Of a stretch of DNA of 64,000 bases, positions 43,277-52,993 are shown one piece after another (within the stretch, counting starts at the first letter, position 1; each line of letters begins with the position of its first letter). The stretch lies in contig CAWJGZ010000003.1 of assembly GCA_963842505.1 (NCBI GenBank), positions 1 to 64,000 of the forward strand, in the 5' to 3' direction. The stretch comes from PALSA-129 sp963842505. Lineage in GTDB: Bacteria; Acidobacteriota; Terriglobia; Bryobacterales; Bryobacteraceae. A model generated the notes under the pieces. That model did no database searches and was not told where the DNA came from. It saw only the letters and a program-made list of their open reading frames with translations. The position numbers and the translations under genes are program-made.

Positions 43277-46200
43277 ATGCGGGCACGACTCCTATGGGTG
43301 ATCCTGTTTTGGGCGCATGCCGGTTTTTCGCAGGTGGATGACGCGCTGCTCAAAGGCATGCAGTATCGCCTGATCGGGCCGTTTCGTGGGGGCCGCGCGC
43401 TGGCCGTCGCGGGCGTTGCGGGCGACCCGCAGACCTATTACTTCGGCGCGGCGGCGGGCGGAGTGTGGAAGAGCGTCGATGGCGGCGCGCACTGGACGCC
43501 CCAGTTCGATAAGGCGGCCGTTTCGTCGATCGGCAGCATTGCCGTGGCTCCGTCCGACCCCAACATTATTTATGTAGGCACGGGCGAAGGATGCCTCCGG
43601 GGAGATATTTCTTACGGCGACGGAATCTACCGTTCCAATGACGGCGGCAAAACATGGAAGAACCTGGGATTGCGGGACTCGCGCCACATCCCGAAAGTTC
43701 TGGTGGATCCGCGCAACCCCGAGATTGTCTTAGCGGCGGCGATGGGTCACGCGTTCGCGCCCAACACGGAGCGCGGCGTCTTCCGCAGCACTGACGGCGG
43801 CAAGACCTGGGTAAAGGTTTTGTATGTCGACAACCGAACCGGCGCCACCGATATCACTTTCGCTCCGGGCAACCCCAATATTGTGTTTGCGGCCATGTAT
43901 CAGGCCGAGCGCCAGCCGTGGGTTTTCACCAGCGGCGGCGCTGGCAGCGGTCTCTACCGATCGGCCGATGGCGGCGCCACGTGGAAGCACCTGGAGGGCA
44001 ACGGGCTCCCGGGAGGCATACTCGGGCGGATCGGCATCTCTGTTTCCGGCGCGGATCCGAACCGCGTCTATGCCCTGATCGAAGCCGAAAAGGGCGGCTT
44101 GTACCGCTCCGATGACGGCGGCGACAAGTGGCAGCCGGTCAACGACGATGAACGGTATCGCCAGCGCGCCTGGTACTTCAGCCACGTGTTTGCGGATCCG
44201 CGCGATGCCGATACGCTCTACGTGCTGAACACCGGGATGTTTCGTTCCACCGATGCAGGCAAGACATTCACGCTGCTCCCCGCGCCGCATGGCGATCATC
44301 ACGCGCTGTGGATCGACCCCGCCAACCCGCTGCGCATGATTAATGGCGACGATGGAGGCGCCACCGTCAGCATCGACGGCGGCAAGAACTGGACGCCGCA
44401 AATGAATCAGCCGACCGCGCAGTTTTACCATGTCACCACCGACAATCGCTTTCCGTATTACGTTTTCGGCGCGCAGCAGGACAACACTCCTGTGGCCACA
44501 GCGAGTTGGAGCGATGCGGGCTTGATCGGCATGCGCAACTGGTATGAAGTTGCGGGAGCGGAGAGCGCGTTCATGGCCGCCGATCCGCGTGACGGCAACA
44601 TCGTCTATTCGGCCGGCCAGGGTGTGTCTCGCTTCGACAAGCACACCGAGCAGGGCCTGGATATTTCTCCCTGGCCGGTTGATTTCGCCGGGCATGGCGT
44701 GGCCGATTTCCCGCATCGCTTTCAATGGACCGAGCCGATTCTCTTTTCCCCGCACGACGCGAACGTGATCTACACCGCGGGCGAGGTGGTTCTCAAAACC
44801 ACCAACCAGGGAAAAAGCTGGACCGTAATCAGCCCCGATCTGACGCGCAACGATAAGTCCAAGCAGCGTGCTTCGGGCGGTCCCATCACCGAGGACAACA
44901 CCAGCGTGGAATACTATGACACGGTCTTCGCGCTGGCGGAATCGCCGGTCGAAAAGGGCCTGCTCTGGGCGGGCAGCGACGATGGGCTGCTGCACGTTTC
45001 GCGCGATGGCGGCGGTTCCTGGCAGAACATCACGCCGCCTTCCATGCCGGAATGGGGGCTGGTCAGTATGATCGATCCATCGCCGCACAGCGCGGCGGCG
45101 GCCTACGTCGCGGTGGACCGCCATAAGCTGGATGACTTCAAGCCCTACCTCTTCAAGACCGCCGATCACGGAAAGACCTGGACCGCGATCGCCGCCGGCA
45201 TTCCCGAGGGCGATTACGTTCACACCGTGCGCGAAGATCCCAAACGCAAAGGGCTGCTCTACGCCGGGACCGAAACCGGGGTCTGGATTTCGTTCGACGA
45301 CGGCGCGCACTGGCAAAAGTTGCGCCTCAACCTCCCCAGCGTGCCGGTTCACGACCTGGTGGTCAAGGACGACGACCTGGTGGTGGCCACGCACGGCCGC
45401 GCCTTCTGGATTCTGGACGATCTGACTCCTCTGCGTAAGATGGTGCCTGCCGATGTAGACGCCGCGGTCAAACTCTTCGCGCCGCGTCCGGCGTACCGCG
45501 TACGCTTTCCGGATTCGATAGACCGGCGCCAACCGGCTGGCGAGAACCCGCCTCCCGGCGCGATCATTTATTACTATCTGAAGTCCGCGCCCAAGGATGG
45601 AGTGAAGCTGGAGATTCTGGATGCGCAGGGCAATCTGGTGAAGACCTATTCCAGTGTCAAGACCGAGGAGAACCTGGGGCCGGCGGAATGGCCGGACGTC
45701 CAACGGCTGAGCGAAGTACTTCCCGCGGAGGCGGGCCTGAACCGCTGGTTCTGGAATCTGCGCCTGGAAGATCCGGTAAAGGTTCCAGGCGCCTTTTACG
45801 AAGCCGATATTCCGCCCAAGGGGCCTATGTCGCTTCCCGGCGCCTACCAGGTGCGCCTCACCGCCGGAGGGCAAAGCCAGACCGCGCCGCTCGAACTGCG
45901 CCAGGACCCGCGCATCCAGATGCCGGCTGCCGACCTCGAAAAACAGTTCGATCTGGAAAAACAGATCGCGCGCCGGCTGACCTCCCTGCACAACGCGGTC
46001 AATGAGATCCGCGACCTGCGCGCGCAATTGACGGCGCTCGGGCAGCATTACAGGAACGTGCCCGCATGGGAGCCGTTGAAGCCCGTGGCCGACGATCTGC
46101 TGAAGAAGATCGCGGCGGTGGAAGAGAAAGTGATTCAGGTGAAGATGAAGAGCACGGAGGGCGATCTGCGGTATCCGACCATGATCGACGAGCAGTTGAT

Positions 46201-46396
46201 CTACCTGAACTGGAGCGTGGACTCGACCGACGCGGCGCCCACCGAAGGGCAGCAGCAGCTCTTCGCCAAACTCAGCGCGGAGTTGCAGGAGCAGTTGAAC
46301 CAATGGGATCAAATCCTGAGCCAGGACCTTGCGGCCTTCAATCGCGCCGCGGAGAAGCAAAAGATCAGCCTGGTTGACGTGAGGCCGAAACAGTAA
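43277..46396 (+). CDS. secreted BNR/sortilin-like beta-propeller protein
   Basis: 1039 aa with a signal peptide (ARLLWVILFWAHAGFSQ). Repeats of the Asp-box/BNR type run through residues 20-720: GVWKSVDGGAHWTPQ, GIYRSNDGGKTWKNLG, GVFRSTDGGKTWVKV, GLYRSADGGATWKHLE, LFKTADHGKTWTAI. This is the VPS10/sortilin-like fold found widely in secreted proteins of Acidobacteria. The last 300 residues hold a beta domain and a helical tail (QFDLEKQIARRLTSLHNAVN). No glycosidase catalytic set is evident; function unknown. Confidence 0.88.
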   Translation: MRARLLWVILFWAHAGFSQVDDALLKGMQYRLIGPFRGGRALAVAGVAGDPQTYYFGAAAGGVWKSVDGGAHWTPQFDKAAVSSIGSIAVAPSDPNIIYVGTGEGCLRGDISYGDGIYRSNDGGKTWKNLGLRDSRHIPKVLVDPRNPEIVLAAAMGHAFAPNTERGVFRSTDGGKTWVKVLYVDNRTGATDITFAPGNPNIVFAAMYQAERQPWVFTSGGAGSGLYRSADGGATWKHLEGNGLPGGILGRIGISVSGADPNRVYALIEAEKGGLYRSDDGGDKWQPVNDDERYRQRAWYFSHVFADPRDADTLYVLNTGMFRSTDAGKTFTLLPAPHGDHHALWIDPANPLRMINGDDGGATVSIDGGKNWTPQMNQPTAQFYHVTTDNRFPYYVFGAQQDNTPVATASWSDAGLIGMRNWYEVAGAESAFMAADPRDGNIVYSAGQGVSRFDKHTEQGLDISPWPVDFAGHGVADFPHRFQWTEPILFSPHDANVIYTAGEVVLKTTNQGKSWTVISPDLTRNDKSKQRASGGPITEDNTSVEYYDTVFALAESPVEKGLLWAGSDDGLLHVSRDGGGSWQNITPPSMPEWGLVSMIDPSPHSAAAAYVAVDRHKLDDFKPYLFKTADHGKTWTAIAAGIPEGDYVHTVREDPKRKGLLYAGTETGVWISFDDGAHWQKLRLNLPSVPVHDLVVKDDDLVVATHGRAFWILDDLTPLRKMVPADVDAAVKLFAPRPAYRVRFPDSIDRRQPAGENPPPGAIIYYYLKSAPKDGVKLEILDAQGNLVKTYSSVKTEENLGPAEWPDVQRLSEVLPAEAGLNRWFWNLRLEDPVKVPGAFYEADIPPKGPMSLPGAYQVRLTAGGQSQTAPLELRQDPRIQMPAADLEKQFDLEKQIARRLTSLHNAVNEIRDLRAQLTALGQHYRNVPAWEPLKPVADDLLKKIAAVEEKVIQVKMKSTEGDLRYPTMIDEQLIYLNWSVDSTDAAPTEGQQQLFAKLSAELQEQLNQWDQILSQDLAAFNRAAEKQKISLVDVRPKQ

Positions 46397-46485
46397 GGAA
46401 TCCTATCCGAGCCGCGATCGTAAGGGAGCGGTTTTCACGTCATACGAGACCGCACTGCTAAAGGGTGTGCTAACTGAGAACACGA

Positions 46486-48144
46486 ATGAAAACAGAAATG
46501 CAGACCGGCTTGCTTGGTTCGAGCCTGACTTACGAACCTCGGGAGCTGCAGTTCGGCACCAGCGGACGGCGGGGCAAGGTGGTGGATCTCACGCAGTTGG
46601 AGGTCTACATCAACGCGCTGGCGGAGCTTGAGTATTTACAATCGCGCGATGCCTCCGAGGGCGGAATCGTCCGGGGCGAGGAGTTTTTCTTTGCGCGCGA
46701 CTTGCGGCCCAGCTCCGACAGTTTCGTGCCGGAGCAGGGCGGGCGCGGGGAGATCGCCCAGGCAATCGCGGCGGCCATTCGGGACGCCGGGATGCGCGCG
46801 GTCAACCTGGGATTGATCCCCACGCCGGCGGTTACCTGTTATGCGCTGGCCCATGGCAAGGGCAGCATCATGGTGACCGGCAGCCACATCCCATTCAACC
46901 GGAATGGATACAAGACCAATAGCAGCCGGGGCGAGTTGCTCAAACAGGAGGAAGCGCCCATCAACGAGCAGGTGCGCAAGGTGCGCCAGAGGCTGTATGA
47001 GCAGCGCCGGGAGGAATCGCTCTTCGACGATCGCGGCATGTTCAAGACCGGCCACCAGGAGCTTCCGGCGGAACGGCCTGAAGCCCGCGCCGCGTGGATC
47101 GAACGATTCACAAACTTCTTCGCAGGTGAGCCTCTCCGCGGGAAACGCATCCTGGTCTATCAGCATTCCGCGGTAGGACGCGACCTGCTGGTGGAAGTGC
47201 TCGAGCGCATGCACGCCGAGGTGATCGCGGCGGGCCGCAGCGAGACGTTCGTTCCCATCGACACGGAAAACATCAACGCGCCGCAGTTGGCAGCCATCCA
47301 GGCGCTGGCCGGCGAAGCCGCCGCGAAGCATGGACCGCTCGATGCCATCGTGTCGACGGATGGCGACAGCGACCGGCCGCTCATTCTGGGAGTGAATCCG
47401 GCAACCGGCCAGGCGCACTTTTTCGGTGGAGACCTGGTGGGCATGGTGGTGGCGGAATATTTGCACGCCGATGCCGTGGTGGTGCCCATCAGTTGCAATG
47501 ACGCCGTGGACCGGGGGACGCTCGCCCGCATGGTCGAACCGAAGACACGCATCGGCTCGCCGTTTGTGATCGCCGGCATGCAAGAAGCCCGCCGCAAAGG
47601 CAAACAACGAGTTTGCGGGTGGGAAGCCAATGGCGGATTCCTGACTGGCTCGAACATCGAGCGCGATGGCGCCATCTTGAAGGGGCTGCCAACCAGGGAC
47701 GCCATTCTGCCGATCCTGGGAACGCTCTTCGCCGCGGCCGGAAAAGGTCTTTCGCTGGTAGAGTTGTTCGCGCGCCTGCCCAAGCGCTACAGCCGCGCCG
47801 CGCTGCTGGAGCAGTTCCCCAGAGCCGCTGGTCTGAAGCTGGTGGAGTTTCTCTCTCCCCACGGCAGCCCCCCGCCCGACGCGATTCGCGAGCGGCTTGC
47901 CAAATTTTTTACACCGGCGATGGGGTTTGGCGCGATCACCCATGTGGACTACACGGATGGTGTGCGGGTGCTTTTCGACAATGGCGATGTGGCCCACGTT
48001 CGGCCGTCGGGGAACGCGGACGAACTGCGGATTTACGCCGTTGCCGACACGCAGAAACGCGCCGACGCCATCGCGGCCATGGGTGTCGCCGAGCCGAACG
48101 GCACCTTGCGCTGCATGGAGAAAGCTGTGAAAGGCGGGAGGTGA
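46486..48144 (+). CDS. phosphohexomutase (phosphoglucomutase/phosphomannomutase family)
   Basis: 552 aa. Alpha-D-phosphohexomutase: GTSGRRGK at the N-terminus, phosphoserine loop MVTGSHIPFNRNG (TGSH in place of the usual TASH), magnesium loop STDGDSDRPLIL, sugar loop GWEANGGFLTGS and phosphate loop VRPSGNADELRIY. Interconverts hexose 1- and 6-phosphates; could take glucose-1-phosphate produced from galactose. Alone on its strand between the propeller protein and a HicAB module. Confidence 0.92.
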   Translation: MKTEMQTGLLGSSLTYEPRELQFGTSGRRGKVVDLTQLEVYINALAELEYLQSRDASEGGIVRGEEFFFARDLRPSSDSFVPEQGGRGEIAQAIAAAIRDAGMRAVNLGLIPTPAVTCYALAHGKGSIMVTGSHIPFNRNGYKTNSSRGELLKQEEAPINEQVRKVRQRLYEQRREESLFDDRGMFKTGHQELPAERPEARAAWIERFTNFFAGEPLRGKRILVYQHSAVGRDLLVEVLERMHAEVIAAGRSETFVPIDTENINAPQLAAIQALAGEAAAKHGPLDAIVSTDGDSDRPLILGVNPATGQAHFFGGDLVGMVVAEYLHADAVVVPISCNDAVDRGTLARMVEPKTRIGSPFVIAGMQEARRKGKQRVCGWEANGGFLTGSNIERDGAILKGLPTRDAILPILGTLFAAAGKGLSLVELFARLPKRYSRAALLEQFPRAAGLKLVEFLSPHGSPPPDAIRERLAKFFTPAMGFGAITHVDYTDGVRVLFDNGDVAHVRPSGNADELRIYAVADTQKRADAIAAMGVAEPNGTLRCMEKAVKGGR

Positions 48145-48193
48145 AGGATTCCCCGGGCGCATTGAGAGCGCTCTATAGCGTACCATTAGCCTG

Positions 48194-48384
48194 ATGCCGA
48201 TGAAGGTGCGCGAGGTGATTCGTTTGCTCGAGAAGCACGGATGGGTGGAAATGCGATCGAGGGTAGCCATCGGCATTTCAAACAGCCCAACCAGGCTTTC
48301 GTGATCACCGTGCCGGGCAACGAAGGCAAGGAACTTGCGCCGGGCACGTTAAACGCTATACTCAAAAAGGCAGGGCTGAAATGA
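48194..48384 (+). pseudogene. hicA: HicA-type toxin, frameshifted (module 2)
   Basis: ATG at 48194 (or 48200): VREVIRLLEKHGWVEMRSR, then the frame fails near 48260-48264. Adding one G gives GSHRHFKQPNQAFVITVPGN then EGKELAPGTLNAILKKAGLK ending at TGA 48382-48384, which overlaps the HicB ATG. GSHRHF holds the catalytic His. So one base is missing in the agggtagcc run. Read as it stands the gene ends after 36 codons. Confidence 0.85.
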
Positions 48385-48602
48385 GCGCGAGGCGTTATCC
48401 GGTAATCATCGAACAGACAGGGACGGGCTACTCCGCCTATTCGCCGGATGTTTCCGGATGTGTGGCTGTTGGTGACACGGAGGCGGAGACGCGCCGGAAT
48501 TTTCAAGATGCCCTGGCTGAGCACTTCCAAGTCATGCGTGAAGTGGGCGAGCCGATACCGGAACCACACACGTCCGTAGATTACGTGGAAGTCGCCGCAT
48601 AG
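48381..48602 (+). CDS. hicB: HicB-type antitoxin (module 2)
   Basis: 73 aa. RRYPVIIEQTGTGYSAYSPD then VSGCVAVGDTEAETRRNFQD matches HicB, without the C-terminal DNA-binding part. ATG overlaps the HicA stop. The HicA partner is frameshifted, so this antitoxin has no intact toxin beside it. Confidence 0.85.
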   Translation: MSARRYPVIIEQTGTGYSAYSPDVSGCVAVGDTEAETRRNFQDALAEHFQVMREVGEPIPEPHTSVDYVEVAA

Positions 48603-48786
48603 TGGACGGGCGAGCGCATTTGAATCATCCGCGCGCGACGTGCCCGCTGCGTTCCCAAACTCAGGAGAAGCCAATGAGGCGTTGCGTGCCTCTACCGGAA
48701 TCATCCTGAAACATCGCCCGCGCCGCGATTCCTAAACGACACCACATTTCTTCTCAAACCTGCAAAACGCGTCTGCCCCTTTTCAA

Positions 48787-49221
48787 GTGGAAACGTCCCG
48801 TGCATCCCCGGTTTCTCCTCAGACGGCGTTACCCTGCACTCAAAATCTCGCCGAAAAATCTCCGCCCGCCGCCGATAAGCTTTTCGTGAGAGCGTTTCTG
48901 CAACAGGCCGGTGACATCCTGGATATCGCGGCGAGCGGCGATAGCGCCTTGCAGGATGTCGCCATCCTGATCGACCGCCAGGGCGGCATGCGGATGCTCG
49001 ATCCCTCTGGATGGTCCCTGCCTGCTCTGGGCGCGGAATTCGGCGCCGCCGCCGTCTATAAGGTGGAACGGCGCGGAACCGCCGTTCGAGTGGAAGGCTG
49101 GGATGGGTCCCAACGCTGCCTGCTCCAACGAAATTCCCAGCCAACTACTCTCTTCCACCTCCCGGGTACGTGCGTGCCGGCGCAACCGATGATGCTGCTC
49201 CCCATCCCCTTACTTGCGTGA
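48787..49221 (+). CDS. conserved-looking hypothetical protein
   Basis: 144 aa from a GTG. The middle (RQGGMRMLDPSGWSLPALGA then EFGAAAVYKVERRGTAVRVE) has the look of a folded domain and the C-terminus ends in a Pro/Leu tail. I do not recognise a family or function. The stop overlaps the end of the convergent PLP gene by 12 nt. No good ribosome binding site. Confidence 0.5.
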   Translation: METSRASPVSPQTALPCTQNLAEKSPPAADKLFVRAFLQQAGDILDIAASGDSALQDVAILIDRQGGMRMLDPSGWSLPALGAEFGAAAVYKVERRGTAVRVEGWDGSQRCLLQRNSQPTTLFHLPGTCVPAQPMMLLPIPLLA

Positions 49222-50556
49222 GCTGATCAGCGCGCCGTCAATCGCCTCGATCTTTTCGAATTCCCCATCCCAGAAAGCTTGCGACTGCATGCTCTCCAGG
49301 TAGGCGTGCGAGTAATGGAACCCGCTCCATACCTGCTCTTTGTATTGAAACAGCCGCTGCTTTTCGTCCTTGCCCCGCACGTCCAGGATCTCCTCCGGCG
49401 TGCCTCCGCGAAACACTTCTTCGAACCATGACGCGTCCACCGGCCCGCGCCGCTTCTCCAGATCGGCGAGAACCGACGGATACCGGTCGAAGCCGTCCGT
49501 GGCAATCGTCACCACGTTGTCTTCCGGTCCCAGATTCAGGTGCCGTGCCAGGCGAATCGCGCCCAGCACGTTGCAGATGCCCGAAACTCCAAACACGCCC
49601 TCGAACGTCGCCAGGCTCCCCTGCGGCATCCCAAGAACCTGCTCCACCATCGCCGCTCGCCGCTCCATCAACTCCAGGCCTATCACGCAGTCGTCATCAT
49701 GTATCAGCATCACGTAGTCGGTGGTCAGCACGTTGTGAATCAGCGTAACCATCTTGTCTCCGATGCCTTCGATGCGGTGGGTTCCACGGCCATTGTTAAA
49801 CAGCGTGGAGCATTCCTTGGGCTCGAGCGCGCATATCACCGTTTCCGGATATTGCGCCTTGATCTCATCGCCGGCGGCCAGCGTGCCGGCCGACCCTGGC
49901 GCCGAAACGAATCCTGCAACCCGCCCGTTCCCATGTCCCCGCGCCGCCTCGATGGCGCTGCGCCCGGTCACGTAACGGTGAAAGCGGTAGTTGGGCAGCA
50001 GCTCGAACTGTGCCAAGATCTTGTTCTTCAGGTCCTTCTTATAATGCTCGGTGCGCTCCAGCACCAGGATGACGTCGCTTTCCGATCCGGGGGTCAGGTC
50101 CAGTTGCCCGCCGTATTGCCGAATGCGCGCGTACCGTTCGCGGCTCATCCCTTCCGGCATGATCACGATGGCGGGGTAGCCCTTGAGCTTTGAAACGTAT
50201 GCCACGCCGATGCCGAAGTTGCCCGTCGATGGGCCGATGATGGTGTGCACGCTCGGCGAGATTTCTCCCGCCAGTTCGCCCTCCATCAACGTGGTGTAGG
50301 CCGGACCCACCTTGTGGCTTCCAGATGGAAAGTGCCGGCCCACCAACACGATGATATTGGCGCGCACGCCTGTGAGCTCCTTGGGCAGCACCACGTGCCA
50401 CACCTGGTTGTCGGCTCCCCGCCACGTGATGTTGAACAGGTTGATGGGGTCGAGCTCAGTGGCCGCGCCCGCCAGGGCCGCGCTGCGAATTGCCGCCGGC
50501 AGCAACTCCGGATGCAACATCTCTTCATAAGTGGGACCGGCTACGGTAGTTTTCAT
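49210..50556 (-). CDS. PLP-dependent lyase/synthase of the cysteine-synthase fold
   Basis: 448 aa, fold type II. PLP lysine in FPSGSHKVGPAYTTLMEGEL; phosphate-binding loop SAPGSAGTL; TIIGPSTGNFGIGVAYVSKL is typical of the tryptophan-synthase-beta superfamily. It is last in the purine-type operon, where E. coli has ygeX (diaminopropionate ammonia-lyase). It could take over that role of splitting the amino-acid product to ammonia, but the sequence is not clearly YgeX. Separated from ssnA by 147 bp that hold a REP-like repeat. Confidence 0.85.
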   Translation of the reverse strand: MKTTVAGPTYEEMLHPELLPAAIRSAALAGAATELDPINLFNITWRGADNQVWHVVLPKELTGVRANIIVLVGRHFPSGSHKVGPAYTTLMEGELAGEISPSVHTIIGPSTGNFGIGVAYVSKLKGYPAIVIMPEGMSRERYARIRQYGGQLDLTPGSESDVILVLERTEHYKKDLKNKILAQFELLPNYRFHRYVTGRSAIEAARGHGNGRVAGFVSAPGSAGTLAAGDEIKAQYPETVICALEPKECSTLFNNGRGTHRIEGIGDKMVTLIHNVLTTDYVMLIHDDDCVIGLELMERRAAMVEQVLGMPQGSLATFEGVFGVSGICNVLGAIRLARHLNLGPEDNVVTIATDGFDRYPSVLADLEKRRGPVDASWFEEVFRGGTPEEILDVRGKDEKQRLFQYKEQVWSGFHYSHAYLESMQSQAFWDGEFEKIEAIDGALISSRK

Positions 50557-50595
50557 GTGTCTCCTAACTAAGTTCTCGACCGATTTGACACTTCC

Positions 50596-50660
50596 GCCTC
50601 GCTGCTTGTGGAGCGGGCCTCCGGCCCGCCGGCTTTCCAGCCGGCGCCCCGTCTATTCGA
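50596..50660. repeat. REP-like palindromic repeat, copy 2
   Basis: gcctcgctgcttgtggagcg, ggcctccggcc, ccggctttccagccgg, cgccccg: nearly the same as 38177-38244. It sits inside the operon between the PLP gene and ssnA and may lower expression of the last gene. Confidence 0.75.
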
Positions 50661-50703
50661 GTCTGTCAACCCAGCGATCTCAGCGAATCTGGCGGTCATG
50701 ATA

Positions 50704-51984
50704 TTAAAATCTTTCCCAAAGCGCGCGCGCGTGCCGTGAAGCCTTCTCAGCCAGACGGCGCTCGTCCACATTGACGCACTGTCTCTCGCGCAGGACCCAG
50801 CGGCCGTTAACCATCAACGAATCCACCGGCGTGGTCGAGATTCCGAAAAGCAGATGGCCGAAGAGATTGCCGGGTTCCATGGGTGTCGGCGGGAAATAGT
50901 CGAACAGCGCCAGGTCGGCCTTGGCGCCGGGCGCGATGCGGCCCACTTCCACGCCCCAGATTTTTCGCACAATCGCGCGATTGTTCTGAAACGCCGCGGC
51001 ATAGGCTTCCGCGTAGCCCACGCGCGGATCGCCCTTCCGCACTTTTTGCAGATGCAAGGCCGTCTTGAATTCCTCCCAAAGCCGCGGCGAATAACCATCC
51101 GAACCCAGCCCCACGGTCACGCCATCCCGAAACAGCTCGATGAGCGCCGCCGTGCCCACCGCGTTATTGCAGTTGGACTGCGGGTTGTGCACCACGTTCA
51201 CGCCGCTGCGCGCAAGCACCTTGCGCTCCGCGGCGGTTACGTGAACGGCATGCGCGGCCAGCGTGCGTTCATTGAGAATGCCCAGACGGCTCAGGCGGCT
51301 CACCGCCCCACGGTCGCAGCGGTCCTCCGACACATGGATATGGAACGCGCCGCCAAGCGGCTGGTTGGCCTCCACGCAGGCGCGTAGCGTGCCGTCGCTC
51401 AGCGTGAAGGCCGCATGCAAACCGAATGCCGCTCCCACCGTGTCATCCTGCCGCCGGCATTCCAGGAACCGCACGTTTTCGGCGATGGCGGCCGCCGCCA
51501 CGGCCTCGCCGTCTCGGTCGCTGGTTTCGTAACACGTCGCCCCGCGCAGCCCCACCTTGCGATACGCGCGTTCGATCACGTCCAGGCTCCCTGCGCAGGC
51601 GTTAGGGCTGGAATGGTGGTCGATCACGGTGCCGACGCCGTTCCTGGCCGAGTCGATCAACCCGATCAAGGCGCTGTAATACACGTCTTCCAGATTCAAC
51701 GCGCGGTCCAATCGCCACCACAGCTTCTTCAGAATCGCCCTAAAATCCGCGGGCGGGGCGCCGGGGAGGGTGATTCCCCGCGCCAGAGTGCCGTAAAGAT
51801 GCGAGTGGCAGTTGATCAGCGCGGGCATGAGCAGGCGCCCGCCGGCATCCACGACGTCTGTGCCGCGCACGCGGCCACTCCGCACGGGTCCGATGCGGCC
51901 GTCGGCGCAAACCTCCACGCTGCCGGAATCGAACACCCGGTTGGTGTCGTCGAACGTGAGGATGCGGGCGTTGGTCAGGATCAT
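50704..51984 (-). CDS. ssnA: SsnA-type aminohydrolase
   Basis: 426 aa from the ATG at 51984, overlapping the carbamate kinase stop (ATGA). Amidohydrolase-superfamily metal ligands: NCHSHLYGTL, FHIHVSED, AHAVHV and GLGSDGYSP. The segment KKLWWRLDRALNLEDVYYSA and GTVIDHHSSPNACAGSLD fit the SsnA group of the E. coli ygfK-ssnA cluster more than guanine deaminase. It probably removes an amino group from, or opens, a purine-derived ring in the cytosol (inference). Confidence 0.9.
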   Translation of the reverse strand: MILTNARILTFDDTNRVFDSGSVEVCADGRIGPVRSGRVRGTDVVDAGGRLLMPALINCHSHLYGTLARGITLPGAPPADFRAILKKLWWRLDRALNLEDVYYSALIGLIDSARNGVGTVIDHHSSPNACAGSLDVIERAYRKVGLRGATCYETSDRDGEAVAAAAIAENVRFLECRRQDDTVGAAFGLHAAFTLSDGTLRACVEANQPLGGAFHIHVSEDRCDRGAVSRLSRLGILNERTLAAHAVHVTAAERKVLARSGVNVVHNPQSNCNNAVGTAALIELFRDGVTVGLGSDGYSPRLWEEFKTALHLQKVRKGDPRVGYAEAYAAAFQNNRAIVRKIWGVEVGRIAPGAKADLALFDYFPPTPMEPGNLFGHLLFGISTTPVDSLMVNGRWVLRERQCVNVDERRLAEKASRHARALWERF

Positions 51985-52925
51985 GATGCCACGATGTGCG
52001 TTCCGCCCGAGCCGTTCACGGCTTCCGAAACGTGCTCGGTCGAAGTGATAATGCACTCCTCGCCGCCCTGCGATACGAACTCTATGGCGGCTTCGATCTT
52101 GGGCCCCATCGACCCCGCCGGAAACTCGCCCGCCGCCAGGTACTCGCGAGCCTGCTGCACTGAGACGGTATCCAGCCAGCGCTGGTCCGGACGGCCGAAC
52201 CGAACCGCTACGCGGTCCACCGAAGTCACGATGATCAGCTTATGCGCATGAAGGTCGCGCGCCAGCAACGACGAAACCAGGTCCTTATCGATCACGCCCT
52301 CCACGCCAACCAACCGCGGGCCTTCCCACGCCACCGGAATCCCGCCGCCACCGGCTGCGATCACAAGGATTCCAGCATCCAGCAGGCAGTCGATCGCATC
52401 GCTCTCGATGATACGCAGCGGACGCGGCGACGCCACCACGCGCCGCCAGCGGCCGGCTTCCATTTCCCGCATCTCCCAGTGCGGCCGATCCGCGCGAATC
52501 TTTTCGATTTCATCCGCCCCATAGAACTGGCCGATGGGCTTGCTGGGATGCACCAGGTCCGGGTCGCCTTCGCTGACCAGCACCTGGGTGATGATGGTGG
52601 CGGCTGTGCGTTGCAGGTTCTCCCGCCGGAACAACTCGCAAGCAACCCGCTGGATCATGTAGCCCATGCCGCCTTGCGAGTCGGAAACACAAGTGTCCAG
52701 AGGAAGCCGCGGCACACGCCGTTCCCCTTCTTCCACACGAATCAGAATGTTGCCGATCTGCGGTCCGTTGCCGTGCGTGATGACGATGCGCGCGTCGCTG
52801 CGCAACAACGGCGCCAGATGCTGCAGCGTCTCCGCGGTGTGCTCAAACTGCTGCGGAATCGTGCCGGGCTCTCCGGCACGCGTGATAGAGTTGCCGCCCA
52901 ACGCAATGACCAGCGTCTCGCGCAT
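51981..52925 (-). CDS. arcC: carbamate kinase
   Basis: 314 aa. ALGGNSITRAGEPG, ITHGNGPQIGNILIR, SQGGMGYMIQRVACELF, GGGGIPVAWEG and FPAGSMGPKIEAAIEFV are all carbamate kinase motifs. It makes ATP from carbamoyl phosphate and ADP. It lies 68 bp after the carbamoyltransferase gene, as in the YgeW-YqeA pair, so it is the energy-yielding step of the pathway. Confidence 0.95.
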   Translation of the reverse strand: MRETLVIALGGNSITRAGEPGTIPQQFEHTAETLQHLAPLLRSDARIVITHGNGPQIGNILIRVEEGERRVPRLPLDTCVSDSQGGMGYMIQRVACELFRRENLQRTAATIITQVLVSEGDPDLVHPSKPIGQFYGADEIEKIRADRPHWEMREMEAGRWRRVVASPRPLRIIESDAIDCLLDAGILVIAAGGGGIPVAWEGPRLVGVEGVIDKDLVSSLLARDLHAHKLIIVTSVDRVAVRFGRPDQRWLDTVSVQQAREYLAAGEFPAGSMGPKIEAAIEFVSQGGEECIITSTEHVSEAVNGSGGTHIVAS

Positions 52926-52993
52926 AGGTTCCTACCGAGGTCCCGCCTCAAACCGCAAAAACTTTTGTACCGTCATCGCCAGTGTACGGTCTC

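Noticed and set aside
43730..46360. 876-codon leftward open frame
   Set aside because: Mirror frame of the BNR-propeller gene; Arg/His-rich composition typical of antisense frames in GC-rich coding DNA.
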